NCBI GenBank assembly: GCA_947253875.1
Contig: CAMYAM010000006.1
Location: 34,723-98,722 of the forward strand
Direction of reading: 5' to 3'
DNA length: 64,000 bases
DNA from: an uncultured Fastidiosipila sp.
GTDB taxonomy: Bacteria; Bacillota; Clostridia; Saccharofermentanales; Fastidiosipilaceae
Shown: positions 1 to 7,478 of the stretch, in pieces
How positions within the stretch are numbered: position 1 is the stretch's first letter
Layout of the letters: each line of letters starts with the position of its first letter
Position numbers and translations under genes: made by a program
The notes under the pieces: model-generated
The model's database searches: none
Seen by the model: only the letters and a program-made list of their open reading frames with translations
What the model was told of the DNA's origin: nothing

Positions 1-84
1 TAATAAAAACAAAAGTTATTAGAACGAAAAATGTTGAGTTGAAAAGAGTGAGTAGAGTGCAAATAATCTGAAGGTTCGCTGGAG
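1..84 (+). ncRNA. possible 3' end of a truncated copy of the 351-766 RNA
   Basis: No ORF is supported here. The 12-mer GGTTCGCTGGAG at 73-84 is identical to the 3' end of the candidate structured RNA at 748-759, and the purine-rich sequence before it resembles the run before the second copy. I infer that the window starts inside an upstream relative of that RNA, with the intrinsic terminator at 113-137 behind it. Only the 12-mer identity is direct evidence; the rest of the segment does not align obviously by eye. Confidence 0.3.
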
Positions 85-112
85 CAAATTTATGCGTTTT
101 TTCCTTTTTTTT

Positions 113-137
113 AAGAGCCGGAAACGGCTCTTTTTTT
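113..137 (+). terminator. intrinsic terminator
   Basis: Perfect stem AAGAGCCG / CGGCTCTT closed by a GAAA tetraloop and followed by a run of T. It ends whatever transcript enters from the left edge. Confidence 0.85.
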
Positions 138-195
138 GTGCTTAAATTTGGAGAGACTTTTGAAGTAAAAAGTAAAATTGTTTCAAAGAGTCATA

Positions 196-233
196 ACATA
201 AATCAATAAAATAAACATAAATCAATAAAATAA
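196..233. repeat. 19-bp perfect tandem duplication
   Basis: The 19-mer ACATAAATCAATAAAATAA occurs twice head to tail in an AT-rich, gene-free stretch. No function is evident; it looks like slippage. Confidence 0.8.
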
Positions 234-315
234 AGCTGGTTTGTGCAGTTTCAACATTTAATAAGCGACATTTTTGTTTACTTGCCCAAAAATTAGCTCA
301 TCTAGCTCACACTAC

Positions 316-344
316 TTGACGAAATAAACAAATCAGGCTATTAT
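316..344 (+). promoter_or_regulatory. sigma-A type promoter of the 351-766 RNA
   Basis: TTGACG at 316-321, a 17-nt spacer, and TATTAT at 339-344. The expected start is near 350-352, exactly where the 5' arm of the terminal helix of the structured RNA begins. The same -10 (TATTAT) and spacing occur in the promoter at 11736-11764. Confidence 0.75.
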
Positions 345-350
345 TGAACC

Positions 351-766
351 AAGCTCCAGGGAATACAGAACGAGTATTGATCCTAGAAATGCTTAACACC
401 GTGATGTGGATACTACGGCACAGAAAATTAATCAGAGCTCTAACTCATAATAATTAAGTCTAAGGAGATCAAAATTTAGACTACACAAGATTGTAGAGAT
501 GATTTGAGTAGAGAGGTTAACGTTCAACTAAATAGTGGAGATGGATTGAGGGTTTATCCATAGAATAATAAGTGTAGACCTTTACAAGATATTTATTATA
601 CGTGAAGATTCTTAGTTTACACGAGATAAGTTTTATAAGAGATCAAAATGATCTTTGAATTGCAAGAAAAGCAATAAAGTAGAAGCTATTTAGAGGGATG
701 AAAAGAAGAAAGTATTAAGTTAAGCTAAAGGATAAAAAGACTTCGATGGTTCGCTGGAGTTTTTTT
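351..766 (+). ncRNA. candidate large structured non-coding RNA
   Basis: No ORF fits here, but the segment is bounded by a strong promoter and a U-run (760-766) and folds locally throughout. The 5' end CTCCAG (354-359) pairs with CTGGAG (754-759) immediately before the U-run, so the terminator stem appears to be formed by the two ends of the RNA; GAAC/GTTC can extend it. Internal helices: 457-463/476-482; ATGGAT/ATCCAT at 541-561; GTGTAGAC/GTTTACAC (572-579/615-622) enclosing CTTTAC/GTGAAG (580-585/602-607); AGATCA/TGATCT at 640-654; TTGC/GCAA at 660-674. I see none of the conserved motifs of RNase P RNA, tmRNA, SRP RNA or 6S RNA. Resemblance to ornate large RNAs such as ROOL, GOLLD or OLE is possible by size and style only. 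It could also act as a leader of the downstream permease gene, but the U-run and the 250-nt gap argue for a free RNA. Confidence 0.55.
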
Positions 767-1024
767 GTGCCTTTTTATTTTGCTTAAATTTAGATATTAT
801 CTGCATTTCTGAACAGGGAAACTGGGCGGAAATTTTTTTATGAATTTTTGAAAAAAACACTAGCAATATGCAAACGATAGTGATAAAATACCATTTAAAA
901 GTTCGTGACTGGCCTTTGCACGTTTGCGCAAAAAAACTTTTTATGGAAATTGAAGGGCTTGAGTTTTTATAAATGCTCAAGGGGGTTAGCTATTCAATTT
1001 ACTAAACAAAAAGGAAGGTTGCAA
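767..1024. other. gene-free leader before the permease
   Basis: AT-rich, with no supported ORF: the open frame starting at 905 lacks a ribosome binding site until 1025. A hairpin CTTGAG/CTCAAG lies at about 957-985, upstream of the ribosome binding site at 1011-1019. I could not match it to a known riboswitch class. Confidence 0.5.
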
Positions 1025-2320
1025 ATGAAAAAGGAAGATATGAATAATTTGCTCAGTCAGGATAATTTTTCTGATAATGATGCAGTTAGTGTTCAAGACT
1101 CTGAGTTTTCTCAAGAAAGAGTTCCATTAAATAAACGTCAAGGTTTTTGGCAATTATTTTTCGTAATGGTTGGATTTACATTCTTTTCTCCAAGCATGAT
1201 CACCGGTGGACAGTTAGGAATAGGATTAAATTTCAGAGATTTCGTCTTAGCAGTTTTAATAGGAAATGGATTTTTGGCCGTATATACAGGCCTTTTGGCG
1301 CATATAAGTCAGAAAAGCGGTCTTAACTTAGACCTTTTAGCAAAAAAGACTTTCGGAAGCAGTGGTTCAGTTTTGTCATCAGCTCTCGTGTCATTTACCC
1401 AGACTGGTTGGTTTGGAGTAGGAGTTGCGATGTTTGCTTTACCGGTAGCTGGAATATTTGGGATTAATAAATATCTATTAATCTTGGTTACAGGCTTATT
1501 GATGACTCTAACAGCAGTTTTAGGTATTAAAGCGTTAAGTATATTCGGTGCCATAGCAGTGCCATTGATAGCAATTTTAGGTTCTTACTCTAGTGCGTTA
1601 TCAATAAAAGAAGTAGGTGGATGGGCAAATATCTTTTCAGATAACCCAGCACAACCATTAACTTTAACCGTAGCAATAGGAATGGTAATTGCAAACTTTG
1701 TAAGTGGAGGGACAAGTACTCCTAATTTCACAAGATTTGGAAAAACTAGTAAACAAGCAGTATGGGCGACAGTAATCGCCTTTTTCTTTGGAAACATTTT
1801 GATGATTAGCTTCGGGGCAATTGGTGCATCGGTCTATAATGAGGCTGATATATTCAATGTTTTGATCATTCAAGGCTTAATGATTCCAGCAATTTTGACC
1901 TTAGGATTTAATATCTGGTCAACTAATAATAATGCTTTATATACTGCAGGTTTAGGAGTTTCAAATATTACAAAATTACCGATCAAGTATAGTACTGCGA
2001 TAATGGGCATAATAGGAACTGTTTCAGCGATTATCTTGTATGAAAACTTTACAAGCTTCTTGACTCTTTTAGGCACATTCATTCCACCAGTTGGTGCTGT
2101 AATAATTATTCATTACTTCTTGAATAAAGATGATGTAAGCACAGGTAAGTTTGAGCATGGGAACAAACTGAACATTGCAGCTATTGTAGCTGTAGTTGTG
2201 GGAGCTTTATCGGCATTATTAATACCAGTAGGTATTGCAGCAATAAACGGCCTGCTAATTTCAGCAGTATTTTATCTAGTACTTGTAAAAGTTATGCCAA
2301 GTGCAATTAAAAACAACTAA
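1025..2320 (+). CDS. codB: cytosine/purine permease (NCS1 family, CodB-like)
   Basis: This 431-residue polytopic membrane protein imports cytosine or a related nucleobase, probably by proton or sodium symport. The start at 1025 is chosen because AAAGGAAGG precedes this ATG by a normal spacing, whereas the upstream in-frame ATG at 905 has none. About 12 hydrophobic segments follow a 50-residue acidic N-terminus, and the first helix carries the NCS1-like PSMITGGQLG stretch. The family assignment is strengthened by the cytosine deaminase gene 73 bp downstream on the same strand, so the two form a codBA-type salvage operon that takes up cytosine and converts it to uracil. Assignment to NCS1 is firm; the exact substrate is inferred from context. 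Confidence 0.88.
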   Translation: MKKEDMNNLLSQDNFSDNDAVSVQDSEFSQERVPLNKRQGFWQLFFVMVGFTFFSPSMITGGQLGIGLNFRDFVLAVLIGNGFLAVYTGLLAHISQKSGLNLDLLAKKTFGSSGSVLSSALVSFTQTGWFGVGVAMFALPVAGIFGINKYLLILVTGLLMTLTAVLGIKALSIFGAIAVPLIAILGSYSSALSIKEVGGWANIFSDNPAQPLTLTVAIGMVIANFVSGGTSTPNFTRFGKTSKQAVWATVIAFFFGNILMISFGAIGASVYNEADIFNVLIIQGLMIPAILTLGFNIWSTNNNALYTAGLGVSNITKLPIKYSTAIMGIIGTVSAIILYENFTSFLTLLGTFIPPVGAVIIIHYFLNKDDVSTGKFEHGNKLNIAAIVAVVVGALSALLIPVGIAAINGLLISAVFYLVLVKVMPSAIKNN

Positions 2321-2393
2321 CAACAAACAATAACTAATAATTAAAGTAGTTTTAGAATTTAATGTCTAAATAAAAAAGAAGGGGGATTCAACA

Positions 2394-3629
2394 ATGTTGA
2401 TAAAAAACGTATATATCGAGAATAGTGAAGATCTATTAGATATAAGAGTAGAGGATGGAAAATTTGCTGAGATAGCAAAAGAACTAGAAGCAAAAGGTGA
2501 GGAAGAAGTTTTAGACCTCGAAGGGAAATTACTTTTACCACCTTTCGTAGAGCCACACGTACACTTGGATAGTGCTTTAACATCAGGAGATCCAAGATTT
2601 AATTCCTCAGGTACATTATTTGAAGGTATTGATATTTGGTCAGAACGTAAACCTAGAGTAACTCATGAAGATGCTAAGCAAAGAGCTCTCGCAGCAATCC
2701 GCAAGCAAGTTTCTAATGGTACACAATTTGTACGTTCACACGTTGATGTTACAGATCCTAATCTAACAGCGCTAAAGGCTCTTTTAGAATTAAGAGATGA
2801 GATCAAAGATGATGTAGTTTTACAAATTGTAGCTTTCCCACAAGAAGGAATCTTGAGTTTCCCTCGAGGAAAAGAATTAGTTGAAGAAGCCCTAAAATTA
2901 GGGGCAGATGCAGTTGGGGCAATACCTCACTACGAGTTTACTAGAGAATATAGCGTTGAATCCTTAAACTTCATTATCGACTTAGCTCTAAAATATGACA
3001 GACTAGTAGATGTTCACTGTGACGAGATTGACGACCCAGCATCCAGAGGTTTGGAAACATTAGCAACTCGTGCTTTAGAATCTGGTTTGAAAGGTAGAGT
3101 AAACGCATCTCATACAACAGCAATGCATAGCTATAACAATGCTTACTTTAGTAAGTTGACTAAACTACTAAGATTATCTGAAATTAACTTCGTCTGTAAT
3201 CCATTAGTAAACACTCACTTACAAGGTCGAATTGATACATATCCTAAACGCCGTGGTACAACTAGAGTTCCAGAGCTTCTAGCAAACGGTAATAATGTAG
3301 CCTTCGGTCATGACGACATTCAGGATCCATGGTACCCAATGGGTGATGGTAACGCTATGGACGTTGTTAGAATGGGTGTTCACGTTACACAAATGATGGG
3401 TTACGAACAGTTAATGGATAGTTACAAGTTAATTTCTACAAATGGTGCTAAAGTATTGAATGTTCAGGATCAATACGGAATTGAAGTTGGAAAACCTGCA
3501 AACTTTATCATCTTAAATGCTAAGAACTGGTTTGAAGCAATGAATCTTCATGCAGAAGTACTATATAGTTATCATAATGGTAAAAAAGTTGCTGAAACTA
3601 AACCAAGATCAAAATCAGTTTTGATTTAA
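2394..3629 (+). CDS. codA: cytosine deaminase
   Basis: Metal-dependent amidohydrolase (411 aa) that deaminates cytosine to uracil and ammonia in the cytoplasm. Visible residues follow E. coli CodA closely: the metal-binding HVH at 55-57, the substrate-contacting Gln150 (AFPQEG), His208 and the general-base Glu211 (VHCDEIDD), His240 (ASHTTAMHSYN), and Asp307-Asp308 in the GHDDIQDPWYP segment. SGTLFEGI and NTHLQGR are also CodA hallmarks. Length and architecture are typical. It lies directly behind the permease, with a GAAGGGGG ribosome binding site. A second, diverged copy is at 20644-21918. Confidence 0.95.
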   Translation: MLIKNVYIENSEDLLDIRVEDGKFAEIAKELEAKGEEEVLDLEGKLLLPPFVEPHVHLDSALTSGDPRFNSSGTLFEGIDIWSERKPRVTHEDAKQRALAAIRKQVSNGTQFVRSHVDVTDPNLTALKALLELRDEIKDDVVLQIVAFPQEGILSFPRGKELVEEALKLGADAVGAIPHYEFTREYSVESLNFIIDLALKYDRLVDVHCDEIDDPASRGLETLATRALESGLKGRVNASHTTAMHSYNNAYFSKLTKLLRLSEINFVCNPLVNTHLQGRIDTYPKRRGTTRVPELLANGNNVAFGHDDIQDPWYPMGDGNAMDVVRMGVHVTQMMGYEQLMDSYKLISTNGAKVLNVQDQYGIEVGKPANFIILNAKNWFEAMNLHAEVLYSYHNGKKVAETKPRSKSVLI

Positions 3630-3674
3630 TTAGAATTAGCTGGTTTTAGCTTGTTAAAATAATCAATTAAAAAC

Positions 3675-3717
3675 AAAAAGCCTAATGTTCTAGTCTGTAC
3701 TAGAGCTTAGGCTTTTT
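3675..3717. terminator. bidirectional terminator between codA and the hpt-like gene
   Basis: A long stem begins AAAAAGCCTAA and ends TTAGGCTTTTT, with an inner TCTAGT/ACTAGA helix. A-run on one side and T-run on the other serve both convergent genes. Confidence 0.85.
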
Positions 3718-3753
3718 GATTCATATTGAAACTATATTTTTATGAAACTAATA

Positions 3754-4311
3754 TCAATTTTGATTTTCGTCAGGTACCAGCTGAACTATGTCTTTGAACT
3801 GTCTACCTTGACTTTGATAGGAAATACCGTAACCGCAGAGCGAGTCATAGTCAGTTTTAAAACCAATGTATTTAAGAGGGAAAGGTAATAATTGCTGCTC
3901 AGGATTGTGTAATAAGGTACAGATTTCCAGAGAATTTGGATTTTTGCTTTTTAAGTGAGTCAGTAAGAAATGCATTGTAAACCCTGTTCTAACTATATCT
4001 GTGCAGAGAATGCAGTCTTGCCCATCTAAAATAATTTCTTCGCTTTGGCGCAAAAATAGTAAAGGCGAGGCATCATCTTGTTGTTTGATACTACCCAAAC
4101 GAAGAAATTCAATTCTGACATTCGGAATAATCTCTCGCATTAAGTCCGAAGTAAAGACTAATGAAGATTTTTGATTAATCAAAAGCGTAACTCCATTAGG
4201 ATAGTCTTTTGAAATTTCTGCACCTAATTCTTTAACTCTTTCAGCGATTTGCTCAGCTGAAAAATTGATTTTTCTATTATATTCTTCAGATGTTGGCAGC
4301 CTAAAATTCAT
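3754..4311 (-). CDS. divergent hypoxanthine phosphoribosyltransferase-like protein
   Basis: At 185 aa it has the length and order of a type I phosphoribosyltransferase of the HPRT group: an early NQKSSLVFTSDLMREI segment where HPRTs have their first loop, then CILCTDIVRTGFTMHFLL at the PRPP-loop position, then a KIGFK-like stretch (YIGFKTDYD) and a CGYGISYQ segment that resembles the C-terminal CGYG/DYxE region. The PRPP loop normally reads EDIxDTG; here it is TDIVRTG, so two acidic positions are lost, and catalysis on the usual substrates is doubtful. Its start codon lies inside the 3' end of the kinase-like gene upstream (11-bp overlap), which suggests translational coupling and a joint function. 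Family: fairly sure. Activity: unknown. Confidence 0.7.
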   Translation of the reverse strand: MNFRLPTSEEYNRKINFSAEQIAERVKELGAEISKDYPNGVTLLINQKSSLVFTSDLMREIIPNVRIEFLRLGSIKQQDDASPLLFLRQSEEIILDGQDCILCTDIVRTGFTMHFLLTHLKSKNPNSLEICTLLHNPEQQLLPFPLKYIGFKTDYDSLCGYGISYQSQGRQFKDIVQLVPDENQN

Positions 4312-5326
4312 TAGAAATTCCTCCCGCTTTGTCTATATCTTCTTCGATTTTACGTTTAAATTTCTTTTTATCACTATGACTGAGCAATACTGTACTAGCT
4401 CTATCTAAGCTTCTGATGAAGTGATCAAAATCTTTTTTCTGTACCAACTTAATATTTATATTTGGATATAGTTCTTTAATTCTACGAATCTTACGTTTTT
4501 TCTCAGTAGAATATTTAGGATTCATTACAGTTAACTCAAGATAAATATCGTAATCTGGCAGATAAAAGTCAGGAGAGAAAGCAGAAGCTACAGTACCGTC
4601 ATCATTCTGCTCTAGTTCAAAGGTAGTAGGCTCATAAATCCAACGAATATGGTACATATCTAAAACTTTAGCAAAAGCTATTTCAGAAGGGTTTTTCATT
4701 AGGGTTGATTCTTCTTGGCGATGTTGAATTTTTTTGTTTTCAGCATCTGAATCATAGAGATATTCTCTAGCAAGACTATCATTATATAGCTCTGTTGCCA
4801 TAAGTACGGCGGCATCGACACTGACTTTTCCCGTGTTAATAGTTATGTGATATAAGAATGGATCTTTTGATTCTTCATCAAACAATATCTTACCGTAACG
4901 CTTGAAATTCTTATCTGAAAAGTTCATTATTTGCGCTATTTCATCCTTGCTGTACTTCTTAGTCCTTGCCAAACGACGTGCACGCAAATCTTTTGGTGCT
5001 GTTACATGGATGTGTACTGCGTTTGGATGCTGCGCAAGAAATAATGCAGGAACTGTTCCAAGAATTATAGCATTGCTTTTGTCAGCCAATTGATTGAGAC
5101 CACGTAGAATGTTATCACGGAAGCTAATACCATTTTTGGCATTGCGCTCATAGTTTTTGGGGCTCTCGTCCAAGAGCTTTAGATCATAGTCGGTAGCAAT
5201 ATTTTGCAAAAATAAATTTGCCATGTCCGCCCTCTCGTATACAGGAATACCTAACTTCAGCGATAGGCGCTTAGCAAGTTCTTTTCCTAGAGTACCAGGT
5301 AAATGAGTTATTGTAATTACTGGCAT
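4301..5326 (-). CDS. cytidylate-kinase-like protein with C-terminal nuclease-fold-like domain
   Basis: The first ~190 residues of this 341-aa protein look like the cytidylate kinase-like P-loop family: ITITHLPGTLGKELAKRLSLKLGIPVYERADM at the N-terminus, where the G-rich loop replaces a canonical GxxGxGKS, and a lid-like LRARRLARTKKYSKDE segment. From about residue 210 the protein changes character: PSEIAFAKVLD, then FSPDFYLPDYDIYLELTVM, then a KKRKIRRIKELYP helix. The PDFYLPDY...YLE pattern is that of PD-(D/E)XK restriction-like folds. The gene starts behind GGAGGATAT and overlaps the HPRT-like gene. Kinase-like part: likely. Nuclease-like part: inferred from the motif only. Confidence 0.65.
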   Translation of the reverse strand: MPVITITHLPGTLGKELAKRLSLKLGIPVYERADMANLFLQNIATDYDLKLLDESPKNYERNAKNGISFRDNILRGLNQLADKSNAIILGTVPALFLAQHPNAVHIHVTAPKDLRARRLARTKKYSKDEIAQIMNFSDKNFKRYGKILFDEESKDPFLYHITINTGKVSVDAAVLMATELYNDSLAREYLYDSDAENKKIQHRQEESTLMKNPSEIAFAKVLDMYHIRWIYEPTTFELEQNDDGTVASAFSPDFYLPDYDIYLELTVMNPKYSTEKKRKIRRIKELYPNINIKLVQKKDFDHFIRSLDRASTVLLSHSDKKKFKRKIEEDIDKAGGISNEF

Positions 5327-5469
5327 ATATCCTCCATAATATTTAATTTTGGAATTGAGGGTGTCAATAGTATAATGAGATTTAGCGTACAGATGTCAAT
5401 TGCATTTGTATCTAATAATTAATAGTTTAACCTTTTAAAATGTTATTATCAATAAAAAGAGGTGAAGAT

Positions 5470-5724
5470 ATGATTAGAATTATTATTACGCGCTCTCCTG
5501 AAATGGGATGGGATATGATTACTAGTTTGGAGTATTTAGAGGATAAATATACAGAAGCAGAGAAGCGTGAAATTGAAGCTAAATATGCAGAAATTGATAG
5601 CACTATGCTTGATCCATTTCAATTTGCGGATGCCAAAAATTATTTGAGCGAGAAGTTGGGTGTTCCAGCTGCTGAAATTGATGTGCATACTCACATAGCT
5701 AATGCATGTATAGATTGCTACTAA
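5470..5724 (+). CDS. small conserved-looking protein, function unknown
   Basis: 84-aa soluble protein. The start at 5470 follows AAAGAGGTG at ideal spacing; an earlier in-frame ATG at 5440 has no ribosome binding site. It begins MIRIIITRSPEMGWDMITSLEYLED, is acidic and helical in the middle, and ends with HTHIANACIDCY carrying two cysteines near the C-terminus. No family was recognised. It is transcribed away from the kinase-like gene, with about 140 bp of shared upstream region. Confidence 0.65.
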   Translation: MIRIIITRSPEMGWDMITSLEYLEDKYTEAEKREIEAKYAEIDSTMLDPFQFADAKNYLSEKLGVPAAEIDVHTHIANACIDCY

Positions 5725-5855
5725 TAGTTTAAAACTGTTATATTAATTGACTTTAAAAGTTAGTAAAGCCATGCTGATGAGCGTGCACAATTAAAATTTA
5801 TTAGAAAGATAAGTGTTTGGGATAAGAATTAGTATCTTGGGCACAAATAAAATAA

Positions 5856-6824
5856 GTGATTAATATATTATTGGCATTATTTTGCTTAATTTTATTTTTT
5901 TTAGCGATAAAGTATGATAGACGTTCTGTTATTACTGGAGTCGCTCTAAATTGTGCCGTGATTTTCGCATTGGCACACGCTGACCAAATGGCATATGTGG
6001 ATGACCACCTAGTATGGTTCATTAATTTTTCTTACTTTGTTTTGCCAATGTTAACCCTGTTCGTTTTAGCTGTTTGGGAATATTTCCGCAAGCGTAAGGA
6101 TGGTAGTCTACAAGGGTTTGAGAAAGGTCTTATTTTAAAAACTGCATTAACCTTGCTTTTTGTGGCTTTTTATCAAGTTTTAAAGTCATATGACTTTACC
6201 TGGTATATAGATACAAGCCTAGGTGCTATCGATGTTATTTTAAAGGCTTTACTATTTATTTCTCATAGTTACATTGTTACAGCTTTGATTAATTTTGTGA
6301 ATTTGGAAACTCGAGACATCGACTATATAGTCGTTTTGGGGGCTAGATTAGATGAGCAATCTAAGGTAAGTGGACAATTGAAAAATCGTTGTGATGCTGC
6401 GATTAATTTTGCTAATAAAAATCCTAAAACAAAAATTATTATGTCTGGAGCAGTTTCAGGGACAGCAGAAATTAGTGAAGCTGCTGGTATGAAAGCATAC
6501 GCCGTTACCAGGGGTTTCCCTGCGGAAAGAGTCTTAATTGAAGATAAAGCTGAAAATACTAATGAAAATATTAGATATTCTGCTGACTTAATGGAAGCTG
6601 GTTCAAAATTTGCAATTGTAAGTAATAATTATCATCTCCAAAGAGGTCTACTTATTGCTAGAAAATATAATATGGATTGTATAGGAATTCCAGCCAAGGC
6701 AGATTGGAGAACAGCATCTTTGGGTTTTATTAATGAGATTTTTAAATATATCAGTAGATCACCTTTGATACCTGGGATAGTTGTAGCAATTAGCTTAATA
6801 TTTTATATATTGCAAAGATGGTAA
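5856..6824 (+). CDS. YdcF/SanA-type (DUF218) membrane protein
   Basis: About 322 aa. Residues 1-165 hold roughly five to six hydrophobic segments. The C-terminal half, from DIDYIVVLGARLDEQ, is a DUF218 domain: KNRCDAAINFANKNPKTKIIMSGA, then EAAGMKAYAVTRGFPAERVLIEDKAENTNENI, then IVSNNYHLQRGLLIARK. This layout is typical of Gram-positive YdcF-like proteins linked to envelope functions; the biochemical activity of the family is not settled. The GTG start at 5856 has only a weak purine-rich upstream stretch, so a nearby start is possible. Confidence 0.85.
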   Translation: MINILLALFCLILFFLAIKYDRRSVITGVALNCAVIFALAHADQMAYVDDHLVWFINFSYFVLPMLTLFVLAVWEYFRKRKDGSLQGFEKGLILKTALTLLFVAFYQVLKSYDFTWYIDTSLGAIDVILKALLFISHSYIVTALINFVNLETRDIDYIVVLGARLDEQSKVSGQLKNRCDAAINFANKNPKTKIIMSGAVSGTAEISEAAGMKAYAVTRGFPAERVLIEDKAENTNENIRYSADLMEAGSKFAIVSNNYHLQRGLLIARKYNMDCIGIPAKADWRTASLGFINEIFKYISRSPLIPGIVVAISLIFYILQRW

Positions 6825-6899
6825 TTTCTATATTTTTTATAGAGTGGCGAAAGATTAGAATTATTCATGAAATAATGTAAATTGAAATGAGGTAAGTTA

Positions 6900-7400
6900 A
6901 TGCAAGATTTTGTTAATTGGGTAGGTCAAATAGATAGCAGGAAGTTAATTATAATTTTAATCCTGATTTATTGGGTTTGGACTTTTCTTCTGGAACTAAA
7001 TAGAAAGAAACAAGTTACAGATAGATTGAAACGTTGGGATGAGATTAAACAAGAGCAGAAAGAAGCTACAGCTGAAGTAGAAGCTAATTACGTAAATAAA
7101 TTCTCAATGTCCGCTAGAAAATCTGTTGATGATAATATTTATATAGATTATAAATTTAAAGCTGGTAAACAAGAGCATAGAGAAAGAGTAAAAGCTACTA
7201 TTTTGCCAAAAGAGTTTCATCCGGAGAGAACCCGAAAAGTTTTTTATAAGAATTCAGATCCAAGTATCAATTTATTCGAAGTTGAAGTAGAACACAAAGA
7301 CGAATTAATAAAAAAAGCTGAAAAGATCTTCAAAATAGATCTAATTGTAGCTTTTGTCTTGGGAGTATTGGCTATTATTTTGGTATTCATGTTTTTCTAA
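6900..7400 (+). CDS. two-helix membrane protein, function unknown
   Basis: 166 aa with one hydrophobic helix near residues 18-34, a charged 110-residue middle (coiled-coil-like around RKKQVTDRLKRWDEIKQEQKEATAEVEA, then a probable small beta domain) and a C-terminal helix at about 147-165. GAGGTAAG precedes the ATG. It follows the YdcF-like gene by 75 bp and is probably co-transcribed. No family was recognised. Confidence 0.7.
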   Translation: MQDFVNWVGQIDSRKLIIILILIYWVWTFLLELNRKKQVTDRLKRWDEIKQEQKEATAEVEANYVNKFSMSARKSVDDNIYIDYKFKAGKQEHRERVKATILPKEFHPERTRKVFYKNSDPSINLFEVEVEHKDELIKKAEKIFKIDLIVAFVLGVLAIILVFMFF

Positions 7401-7478
7401 GAGCAAAATTTTATCAAAGAAGTAATCGTTGATAGAGTAGAAGTGAGAGGTTTTTGTAAAAATTGAGGAGATGTAACT

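Noticed and set aside
73..84. tRNA-like TpsiC-arm sequence (GGTTCG)
   Set aside because: No acceptor stem, anticodon arm or CCA context can be built; the motif instead recurs at 748-759 in the structured RNA.
720..980. 86-aa minus-strand ORF over the RNA and leader
   Set aside because: It runs antisense through the terminator U-run, is Lys/Ser/Phe-rich without a ribosome binding site, and has no family features.
767..1024. Purine, preQ1 or cytosine riboswitch before the permease
   Set aside because: None of the conserved aptamer motifs is present; only a simple hairpin is visible.
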